Assembly: GCA_947649875.1 (NCBI GenBank) | Contig: CANSTH010000002.1 | Span: forward strand, 1 to 54,950 | Origin: an uncultured Parvibacter sp. | GTDB taxonomy: Bacteria > Actinomycetota > Coriobacteriia > Coriobacteriales > Eggerthellaceae | Direction: 5' to 3' | Length of the DNA stretch: 54,950 nucleotides | In this document: piece by piece, positions 1-7,821 of the stretch | How the letters are laid out: each line of letters begins with the position of its first letter | Numbering within the stretch: position 1 is the stretch's first letter | Notes under the pieces: model-generated | Database searches by the model: none | Told to the model about the DNA's origin: nothing | What the model saw: the letters and a program-made list of their open reading frames with translations, nothing else | Made by a program: the position numbers and the translations under genes

Positions 1-185
1 AACCATGGACTTAGCCTACAAGCACGCACGGCTCATTTGCCGCCCCGACAGCGAATGGCTTCGCCCCGCTTAGACTTTTTGCGTTCATCGAACGGGAAGA
101 GGGGTAAAAGCCTATGTTCTTCAGACCATGAAATCAAAAGCTCCCGACCCGAGGAATTTTCAGCCGAGCGTCATTTCGATAGCCA

Positions 186-1541
186 CTATTTCATGCGTGC
201 GTAGTCCCCTACAGCCAACATGCCACCCGAAATCTGAGCATCTATGAGGGTCTTCCCTTCGCCCACCGTAAAGGAACCCGCTGGCTGAGTAAGATCGAGA
301 AATGCCTCTGCGGAAGGGAAGCTAAGCGTGAGCTCTCCGCCAGTACGGTTGTAGTTGACTTGGCAGCCTTCTGCGGAACTTACGCCAATGGCCGAGATTC
401 CCCCGTTCAAATTCACATGCATCGTTGTTGGAGCCTCGCCCTGGCACGCAATGGTGGATGAGCCGTTGTTTTGAACCAACTCTATTGTCTGATAGAAGCG
501 GCCTTGCATGTCCAGCTCCCCTTCTACCAACTCCATCTTCCCACTAATGATGCTGTTACCCTGAAAAGCCATCATGCCCGAAGACTGACGCAGCTTGAGG
601 TTCATGAAATCAAGCTCCCGCACTTCCACGTTGCCTCCGCTCACACTTAGCTGCAACATATCCATAATGGCCATAGATTCGGGCACGAGGATTTCTACCC
701 TTGGCTTAGCGGAAGGCTCATCGAGTTGAGACCCGACTGGAGTCGAAGCGTCCCCGTTCGGCGCCTCAACTTGCTCGATGGTAACCAATCCGCCTTCCTG
801 TTTCCATTGAAGCGCTGTGCCGTTCCTAGGAGCACTCTCCCTTACAACCACTGCACCGGCCGTTTCCTGGGGAGTTGCTTCCCTGATGGTCAAGTCTCCA
901 TCCGTCCAATCAACGCGAATGGCAGAAACAACCCCCGATGCGGTAAAGCTACCGGCGCCTTCTGCATAGTAGTCCTCGTTGACAAGCTGGGCCATAGGGT
1001 AGTTGGGCGACACTTCGTAGGCCTCATCGTTCGTTTCGACAACCGTGCCATCCACCATAAAGGCCACCGCAGACAAGACGCCTATAAATACGAGCGCGCC
1101 AAACGCCGCCGCCAAAGCTATGAGAACTTCTCGGGCGGTGCCCATCTTCCGCTTACTTGATGCCTTCTTCTCACCGTGGCTGCTGTTCGGTTCTTGCGCA
1201 CATGCATCGTTTTCGCTTTGTGGGTTCTGCGTTTCCGATGCATTATCGGTCGATGCCGCTTTGCCATTCCCTAGACCTTCTTCATCGGCATCCGCAGTAG
1301 CTGCTCCCTTATCGGCCTCTACTGCGTCTCTTCTTGCCACCTTCCCCCGCAGCAGCTCGTCGACGGTTACGCCGTAGAGGTCGGCCAGGGCCATGATGTT
1401 GCCTATGTCGGGCAGCGATTCGCCCCGCTCCCATTTGGAAACGGCCTGCCGCGAAACGTTCAGCTGCTCGGCCAGCTTTTCTTGGCTCAAGCCGGCGCTC
1501 TGGCGGTACTCCACTAAGCGGGCGGCAATTCTCTGGTTCAT
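186..1541 (-). CDS. XRE-family HTH regulator fused to a TM segment and a C-terminal adhesin-like (DUF4097-like) beta domain
   Basis: N-term RLVEYRQSAGLSQEKLAEQLNVSRQAVSKWERGESLPDI is a classic HTH_3; hydrophobic segment VLIALAAAFGALVFIGVLSAVAFMV; repetitive beta-rich C-terminus. Confidence 0.88.
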   Translation of the reverse strand: MNQRIAARLVEYRQSAGLSQEKLAEQLNVSRQAVSKWERGESLPDIGNIMALADLYGVTVDELLRGKVARRDAVEADKGAATADADEEGLGNGKAASTDNASETQNPQSENDACAQEPNSSHGEKKASSKRKMGTAREVLIALAAAFGALVFIGVLSAVAFMVDGTVVETNDEAYEVSPNYPMAQLVNEDYYAEGAGSFTASGVVSAIRVDWTDGDLTIREATPQETAGAVVVRESAPRNGTALQWKQEGGLVTIEQVEAPNGDASTPVGSQLDEPSAKPRVEILVPESMAIMDMLQLSVSGGNVEVRELDFMNLKLRQSSGMMAFQGNSIISGKMELVEGELDMQGRFYQTIELVQNNGSSTIACQGEAPTTMHVNLNGGISAIGVSSAEGCQVNYNRTGGELTLSFPSAEAFLDLTQPAGSFTVGEGKTLIDAQISGGMLAVGDYARMK

Positions 1542-1963
1542 GGGAGTCCTCTCTGCAGGATGGCGGCTGCCGATGCGTCCAAGCTATCGAAATGATGCGT
1601 CAATTCCCACCAAGTTCTGTGGTCAATTGTACCCGCTACCCGCAACTATCAGTTTCCCAAACCTCTGAACTGGGAAAACTACCGAATGGTATCTCGCCGC
1701 CACCATGCAGCTCGCCTATCGTCACCATAAACGCCATCGGATAATACTGCCATCGTTCTCGCTTCGCTTGCTCATAAGGCGCGAACGGGCGTCGAACTTC
1801 TGGCGCATTCACGCCGCATGGGGCGCTAAACCTTGATGGAAGCTCGTGTAATGGGATTTCGGTTGGCCATGTACAATGCTATTCCCAGGTCAACAAGGAT
1901 ATCCACCGATGTATTCGCTACCCATCTTAGCAGCAAGCTCCTGTCCAACGAAACGAGTTCTCT

Positions 1964-3019
1964 ATGAAAATGCTCCTGCACCCCCTAACTGCAGCAGGTT
2001 TTTGGCTAACCAACGCACAGCCCATGAGCGCGCTAGGCACCTGCAAGGCAACAGAAATTACCCGGTTCGCTCCAACTCAAAAGACCATCGACTACCTCCG
2101 CGATTCCTATCCTCACATCCCCTGGCCCTTCCACGTCATCGTTACCCAAGGAAGACGCAATCCAACCGAAAGCTTCCGCTTCTACCAGATTCCCAAACAA
2201 TGGAGTCAGCAGCAATTTGCACGAATTGCCCCTGGCATTTACACTCCTTCTCCCGAACAAACACTCGCAAGCCTAGGAAAGCACCTCTCGATCCATGAGT
2301 TGATTTACCTCAGCAGCATTTTCTGCAGCGGTTTTCGTTTCGACCCCAATTCGCCCTTTGGTATTTCCCCCCGGACCCCACTGACTTCCATTGCAAAAAT
2401 CCGAGAATCCCTCAACTCGCCTTCACAACCCTATGGCTTTAGACCGCTTAAGCAGGCTCTTTCGTACATTACAGAGGGAGCCGAGTCTCCGCCCGAGGTT
2501 TTCATGAGCATGGCCTTGAGCCTACCGCAGAAATATGGCGGATCGGGAATTGCGCACTCGCTTGCCAACTGGACATACATGCCATCGCAAAGGGCCCAAG
2601 CAATTGCCGGCCGTGAGGTGGTACGACCTGATATCACTTTCGTTTGCAATGGCAAAATGGTTGCAGTCGAATACGATTCCGACAGTGCGCACCTTTCTAG
2701 GGCACAAGCAGAGCGAGATGAGGCGAAGCGCCTTGCCCTAGAAGCTGATGGAATGAAGGTCATCTCTGTTCGACCTGGGCATTTGAAGCGTGAAGACTAC
2801 ATGGATCTCGTTGCCCAGGAAATCTGTTTCCATTTGGACATTCGTCAAAGCAAACGACCAGAGTGTTACAGCGAGCAGCGCGACAAGCTCTTCCAGCTTG
2901 ATCGATCTCTGTCCCGCTTTTTCTTGTCTGTCGTAACCGTTGAGAACGCAGAAATCGGAACCCTTCGCACCGAGGCCAAGGCTCATCATCCGTACAAATC
3001 TTGTAATTTCGCGCAGTAA
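1964..3019 (+). CDS. AbiEi-like N-terminal region plus DUF559/Vsr-like PD-(D/E)XK-fold protein
   Basis: C-terminal RPDITFVCNGKMVAVEYDSDSAHLSRAQAERDEAKRLALEADGMKVISVRPGHL fits the DUF559/Vsr-like layout (D...EYDS..H, R..L...G..V..V); the true start may be downstream of 1964. Confidence 0.65.
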   Translation: MKMLLHPLTAAGFWLTNAQPMSALGTCKATEITRFAPTQKTIDYLRDSYPHIPWPFHVIVTQGRRNPTESFRFYQIPKQWSQQQFARIAPGIYTPSPEQTLASLGKHLSIHELIYLSSIFCSGFRFDPNSPFGISPRTPLTSIAKIRESLNSPSQPYGFRPLKQALSYITEGAESPPEVFMSMALSLPQKYGGSGIAHSLANWTYMPSQRAQAIAGREVVRPDITFVCNGKMVAVEYDSDSAHLSRAQAERDEAKRLALEADGMKVISVRPGHLKREDYMDLVAQEICFHLDIRQSKRPECYSEQRDKLFQLDRSLSRFFLSVVTVENAEIGTLRTEAKAHHPYKSCNFAQ

Positions 3020-3056
3020 GGGACGTTCTTCACATCAAATTGCAAGATTTGTACGG
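2990..3056. repeat. Inverted repeat CCGTACAAATCTTGtAATTT / AAATTgCAAGATTTGTACGG
   Basis: Arms 2990-3009 and 3037-3056, 19/20 complementary; the left arm overlaps the end of the upstream CDS. Confidence 0.9.
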
Positions 3057-3186
3057 CTTGCCAGCTAATTTGTGGGTGTTTCGGACAGTGGCGGTTCTTT
3101 AACTGCCATCTGAGCTGGGGAAATAATATTGCCCGATTCTCACAAGAGCCATTACGCGTACAAATCTTGGGATTCTGCGCATGATT

Positions 3187-3253
3187 CTGTACAAATCTCG
3201 CGTTTTCGTTCCTCGGAGGGTCTGCTTTGTGCAAAAACGCGAGATTTGTACAG
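3187..3253. repeat. Perfect 20-bp inverted repeat CTGTACAAATCTCGCGTTTT / AAAACGCGAGATTTGTACAG
   Basis: Arms 3187-3206 and 3234-3253; the core GTACAAATCT is also at 3158-3167. Confidence 0.92.
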
Positions 3254-3377
3254 CATGTTAGACATGGGGCAGCAAACAAGAAGGCGCCCACCGAAGGGCG
3301 CCCTCTTTTGACAGATTCTAGCTGTACTAGGCGCGGCAAACGTCTGACACTGTCTGCCCGATATTGCCGTGATGGCT

Positions 3378-3437
3378 GCACGGCGCTGCTGCCCGCCTGG
3401 CGCTGCGGCACGGCGCTGCTGCCCGCCTGGCGCTGCC
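3378..3437. repeat. Two tandem copies of a 30-bp GC-rich unit (GCACGGCGCTGCTGCCCGCCTGGCGCTGCG/C)
   Basis: 3378-3407 and 3408-3437 are identical except for the last base; degenerate copies follow. Confidence 0.9.
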
Positions 3438-3536
3438 GCACGGCATTGCCGCACGAGCGCCGCCAATCTGGTGCTGCACCCCAGTATTGCCGCGACGTCA
3501 CTACTGGCTTAGCATTACCACCCCAGTGCCGCTAGC

Positions 3537-4193
3537 CTAGCCCTGCCATTTGCGGTTGCGCAGGATGTAGCAAATCTGCGGGCCGTTGCCCATGTCAGCG
3601 AGGTGGTACACGTCCGATTCGCTCCAGGGCTCCACCCAATCCGCCAGCGTGGTGCGGGTGGCGGTCATGGTGTCGTAGTCGGTGGACAGGTCCTGCGTGG
3701 GTGCCGGCGCCTCGAAGGTGGCAATGCCCTTGTCCAAATCGCCGAAGAAACGAGCGCGCGAACCGCACTGGGAAACGCACTGGGGCAGTTCGCCCTGGGA
3801 AGTGCGCTGCTCGCACAGAGTGCACTTCTCCACCACGCGCTCCTCTTCATTCAAGTAGCGCACGCCGTAGGGGCAGGCCATGGCGCAGAACTGGCAGCCG
3901 ATGCACTTCGCCTTGTCGATCTGCACGGTGCCGTCGGCAATCTTGTGGGACGCCTCAGTGGGGCACACCTTCACGCACTCCGGGTCGGCGCAATGCTGGC
4001 ACTGGATAGGTAAAAAGTACATCTCCACATCGGGCCAGTCGCCGCTGCCACCCTCCTTGGGAGTGGGGCCGATGCGCAGCGTCTTGATCCAGAAGTCGCC
4101 CACGTTCACACCGTTCACAGCCTTACAGGCGGTAGAGCAGGCCAGGCACCCAACGCAACGGTTGAGGTCGGTAACAATTGCAAATTGCGTCAT
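3537..4193 (-). CDS. 4Fe-4S dicluster electron-transfer subunit (DmsB/NrfC-like)
   Basis: Several CxxCxxC(x)nC motifs (CVGCLACSTACKAVN, CQHCADPECVKVCP, CIGCQFCAMACPYG, CTLCEQRT). Confidence 0.93.
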   Translation of the reverse strand: MTQFAIVTDLNRCVGCLACSTACKAVNGVNVGDFWIKTLRIGPTPKEGGSGDWPDVEMYFLPIQCQHCADPECVKVCPTEASHKIADGTVQIDKAKCIGCQFCAMACPYGVRYLNEEERVVEKCTLCEQRTSQGELPQCVSQCGSRARFFGDLDKGIATFEAPAPTQDLSTDYDTMTATRTTLADWVEPWSESDVYHLADMGNGPQICYILRNRKWQG

Positions 4194-7100
4194 TTAGATC
4201 ACGTCTCCTGTCCAATCCGGCTCGCCCTCGCAGCGCGCACGGTTGCCCTTTCCTGTCTGCACCCATTCCTTCAGGCGCGGGTCGGACGCATCGTGTATGC
4301 ACTCGTTGCCGTTAGGATCGCAGGGCACGGGGTTGCCGAACGGCGAGTTCTCCGCCGTGGCCTTGTAAACCAGCACCGGGGTGGAGCGCATATTGGCGCA
4401 ACCGGCCGTGGGGCACTGGCCATAGGGGTTCATCACGCAGTTGATGGATACGGTGTCGAAGCCATGGCCGGCAGTATCGAACTCGGGGAACCACCAGGCG
4501 TGGTTGGCGTTCACAACGCCTTGCTTGATGCCGTAGTACACGTCCAGCACCTCGCGCACCTTGCCCCAGGGGCTCTCGATCCACACCCAATCGCCCTGCT
4601 TGAGGCCCAGGCGCTCGGCGTCGTTGGGGTTCATTTCCACACGGGGGCTGGGCCACAGCTCGCGGCACCAGGGCAGCTGGCGATGCTCGCTGTGGAAGTA
4701 CACCGGCTGGCGGGAACCCGTGGTCATGAGGAAGGAGTTCTCCGGCATGGCCTTCAAGTCGTCCACATAAGTGGGCACCATGAAATCAGTGGCGTCAATC
4801 TGATCGGCCATAGAGGCATCGAACAACTCGGGGGTGGTAACCGGCGAAGTGGCAGGCTCTTTGTAGGCGGGGAACTTGGCCTCGTCGCCCAGATAGGCCT
4901 CGCATACCAGCGACCAAATCTCTATCAGGCCGGAAGCGGTCATGAATCCGGGGTGCAGGTCCACCAACGGGAACAGGTTGAAGCCGCCCTGCTGGCGACG
5001 CCAGCCCATCTCGTGGCGGCGGTAGGTGCCCCAGCGCTCGGGATGCCACTCGCGGCAATCCATCCAGCCGTTCTCCTGGAAGTGCTGCTTGGCCTGGGCC
5101 CATGTGGGGCCATCGGGGAATTCGGCGGTCTTCCAGGCGTCCACGTTGTCTTTCAGCACGCGGTCGTGATCGGGCCACAGATAGCTGGGGGCGCCGGAGG
5201 CATCGTACACATCTCCCAGCTTCTCGCTCCACTCAGCAATGGAGGATTGGCATTGCGGCGCGAAGTTCAGGTTCTGGGCCGGCGCCGCATCCGGATCTTT
5301 GGTGTTCCACGGCACGCCCATGCACTTGTACATGCCCACGTTCCAGTCGGGGTCATAGATGGTCTCGCCGGTGGGCTCCACCGCCTTGCAACCGCAGCCG
5401 AAAAAGCCGCCGGCACCTTGGGACACGCGAGTGGTGTCGATCTCAAGCCAGTGGTCGCAGGGGAAGATGACATCGGCGTTGCCATTGTTGGGGCAGAACC
5501 ACAGGTTGATGTCGGTGAAGAAGTCCAGCTCCTTGGTGGCGTCCCACGCACGGGTGATGTTGCCCATGTTCATGATGTCGCCGGACTGGCACACGCCGCC
5601 GTGCAGCTCGTAAGGGGTGGGGTGCACGTTGTAGGCCACGTCGGCGTTCTGCAGGCATGCATCCCAAATGGTGTTGCTGTCGGCCCAGCGCGCCCAGTAG
5701 CGGTTCAGCGGGAAGCGTTCGGCGTCCACCTGGCCCGCCTGACGCTCAAAGACGGTCTTGGGGTTCGGCCATGCTTGCGAGTTGCGCATCGCACCGCCCA
5801 TGCGCTTGGCAATCACAATGGCCTCCTCGTCGGAGGGCACCTTGTTGCCGTAACGAGCGGCCAACGGAGAGTTGTTGTCCAGCAGGTACTGCACGAAATC
5901 CTGCATGTACTTGGCCATATCTTCCAGGCTGTAGTCGCGGCCCGGCCACATCTTGGCGGCATCGCCGTACGGGGCGCCCGCCTGCATGTTGGAACGACCC
6001 GGGTTGCCGTCGAACTGGCTCTTGGAGGAACCGCGGTTGCCGGCCGGCTCGTCGGAGTTGCCGGTGATGCAGGAGAGAATCTGCAGGCTGCGGTTGTTCT
6101 GGATGGAGTTACCGTTCTGGTCGCAGGCCAGCTGGAAGTGCAGGCCACCGTTGCCGTAGTCGGGGTCGATACGGGTGGTCCAAATGCGCACGCCCTCTTC
6201 CAGCTTGTCGGCCGGAACGCCGGTGATCTGCTCCACCGTGGCAAAGTCGTACTGGCTGGTAAGGTCATGGAAGGCGTCCCACACGGTGCGGGCCTTGTAG
6301 GAATTGCCGTCCTTCAAAGTAACGTCAATCTCGCCGGGGAACAGCGCCGGGATCTTCGCCACGCCCTTGGGGTTGCACTCTTCGGAACCGTTGGGGAAGC
6401 GGTCGGGCTCGGTAGCCGGGTCGGCGAAGGAGGAGGGGGTGGGCAGCCATGCGTCCGCCACCAGGCCGGTCAGCGGATGCTCAATGAAACGACCATCGGT
6501 GGGGATGCGATGCTCCTCGCCTTCCCACTTGCCCTCTTCGGCATCCCAGTAGGTGAGGCGCTCGTTGGCCTCGTCCCACACCATGAAGCGCTGGTACTTG
6601 CCGCCTTCCACCAGGTCGGCCTCGGTCAGCAGCTTGGTCTTCATGTCGATGCCGCCGTTGCCTTCCACAAGCCAGCCCTCAGTGAGCCACGGCTTGTCCT
6701 CGATGAAGAGGAACGGGGCGTTGGACCAGCGACGCACCATGGTGTCGTCGTAGGCCTCGTTCTCGATGACCCAATTGGTCCAGCCCAGCACGATGGCGCC
6801 GTCGGTGCCGGGGCGCAGCGGCAGCCACACATCGGCTTCCTTTCCCAGCGGGGTGACGCGCGGGTCCACGATGATGTGGCTCTCGGCATGGGGGGCCACG
6901 TCGGAAATGGTACGGTTGGTGGTGTCGTAGTTGGAGTACTCAACGGCGGTGCCCCACTGCACGTACACCTTCGGCTCGGCTTCCACTTCCATCCAGGGCG
7001 AGCCCATCTCGTCAGTCATGATGCCGGCGAAGTGGCGCGGGCCCTTGCACACCTGATAGGCCAGGTGAGCGTTGGGGGTACCGAACAGCTGTTTCATGCC

Positions 7101-7598
7101 CTGGTAGGGACCAAGACTCCATACGCGGGAGGTGCCGCACATCACGAAGATTGCCTGGCCGCCGAACTTGTCCTTTATCTCGCCCAGCTTCTGGCCGCAA
7201 ATCTCAAAGGCCTCGTCCATGGAGATGCGCACCCAACCGGGATCGTCGGAACCCTTGGGGTTGGTGCGCTTGACGGGATAGCGCACGCGATCGGGATGAT
7301 AGAGCGCCTGCATGGAAGACTGCGACTTTGCGCAGCAATGGCCGCGAGACTGGGGCGCCGATTCGTCGCCCTCCACCTTCAGCACCTTGTTGTCCTGCAC
7401 GGTTACCCACACGCCGCATTCCACTTTGCCGCAAGCACGGCAGCAGGAGCGCACGCGCTTAACCTCGCCGGTGCTCGCATTCTCATCTGCAGCCAGCGCC
7501 TGCTTCGGCGCGGCAGCAGTGGTTGCCAGCGCGGCAGCGGCTCCGGTCATCGCCATCGTCTTCATGAAGCTGCGACGCGACATCGTTAGCTGAGCCAT
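4194..7598 (-). CDS. Tat-exported molybdopterin-dependent oxidoreductase, catalytic subunit (resembles the actinobacterial catechol dehydroxylase/DMSO reductase superfamily)
   Basis: Tat motif MSRRSFMKTMAMTGAAAA; 4Fe-4S motif CRACGKVECGVWV...GHCCAKSQSS; CKGPRHFA, VDPRVTPLGKEADVWLPLRPGTDGAIVLGW, YFHSEHRQLPWCRELWP. Confidence 0.93.
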   Translation of the reverse strand: MAQLTMSRRSFMKTMAMTGAAAALATTAAAPKQALAADENASTGEVKRVRSCCRACGKVECGVWVTVQDNKVLKVEGDESAPQSRGHCCAKSQSSMQALYHPDRVRYPVKRTNPKGSDDPGWVRISMDEAFEICGQKLGEIKDKFGGQAIFVMCGTSRVWSLGPYQGMKQLFGTPNAHLAYQVCKGPRHFAGIMTDEMGSPWMEVEAEPKVYVQWGTAVEYSNYDTTNRTISDVAPHAESHIIVDPRVTPLGKEADVWLPLRPGTDGAIVLGWTNWVIENEAYDDTMVRRWSNAPFLFIEDKPWLTEGWLVEGNGGIDMKTKLLTEADLVEGGKYQRFMVWDEANERLTYWDAEEGKWEGEEHRIPTDGRFIEHPLTGLVADAWLPTPSSFADPATEPDRFPNGSEECNPKGVAKIPALFPGEIDVTLKDGNSYKARTVWDAFHDLTSQYDFATVEQITGVPADKLEEGVRIWTTRIDPDYGNGGLHFQLACDQNGNSIQNNRSLQILSCITGNSDEPAGNRGSSKSQFDGNPGRSNMQAGAPYGDAAKMWPGRDYSLEDMAKYMQDFVQYLLDNNSPLAARYGNKVPSDEEAIVIAKRMGGAMRNSQAWPNPKTVFERQAGQVDAERFPLNRYWARWADSNTIWDACLQNADVAYNVHPTPYELHGGVCQSGDIMNMGNITRAWDATKELDFFTDINLWFCPNNGNADVIFPCDHWLEIDTTRVSQGAGGFFGCGCKAVEPTGETIYDPDWNVGMYKCMGVPWNTKDPDAAPAQNLNFAPQCQSSIAEWSEKLGDVYDASGAPSYLWPDHDRVLKDNVDAWKTAEFPDGPTWAQAKQHFQENGWMDCREWHPERWGTYRRHEMGWRRQQGGFNLFPLVDLHPGFMTASGLIEIWSLVCEAYLGDEAKFPAYKEPATSPVTTPELFDASMADQIDATDFMVPTYVDDLKAMPENSFLMTTGSRQPVYFHSEHRQLPWCRELWPSPRVEMNPNDAERLGLKQGDWVWIESPWGKVREVLDVYYGIKQGVVNANHAWWFPEFDTAGHGFDTVSINCVMNPYGQCPTAGCANMRSTPVLVYKATAENSPFGNPVPCDPNGNECIHDASDPRLKEWVQTGKGNRARCEGEPDWTGDVI

Positions 7599-7723
7599 GT
7601 ATCCCCACCTTTCCTCTCTCGTTTACCGGGGGTCGCCCAGGCGGCTCCCCGCCCTTGCGATGAGCTGATAGTAGTTGGCTAAAAATGGGCCGCTTCATAG
7701 GAGCTCGCTGATTTTTAAAGCTA

Positions 7724-7745
7724 TTACGAACATGTGTTTGTAATA
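7724..7745. promoter_or_regulatory. Dyad ATTACGAACATGTGTTTGTAAT in the divergent promoter region between the Mo enzyme and LuxR genes
   Basis: 9 of 11 positions symmetric; bracketed by CGCTGATTTT direct repeats at 7707-7716 and 7753-7762. Confidence 0.5.
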
Positions 7746-7821
7746 CCAGCCCGCTGATTTTCATCCAAAAGGCCAGAATAGGAGCCAATTCCGCATTTCA
7801 GGTCAATCGGTATGATTTAAG

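Noticed and set aside
1964-3019. Classical restriction-modification or AbiE system
   Set aside because: No methylase, AbiEii nucleotidyltransferase or helicase gene adjacent, so only a stand-alone nuclease-fold protein is supported.
2986-3501. 171-aa minus-strand ORF
   Set aside because: Built from the inverted repeats and the 30-bp tandem repeat; best read as non-coding repeat DNA.
4185-7589. 1134-aa plus-strand ORF antisense to the Mo enzyme
   Set aside because: Mirror ORF of a high-GC gene; the sequence is His/Gly/Val/Ala-rich with no motif, while the minus-strand product has clear Tat and Fe-S motifs.
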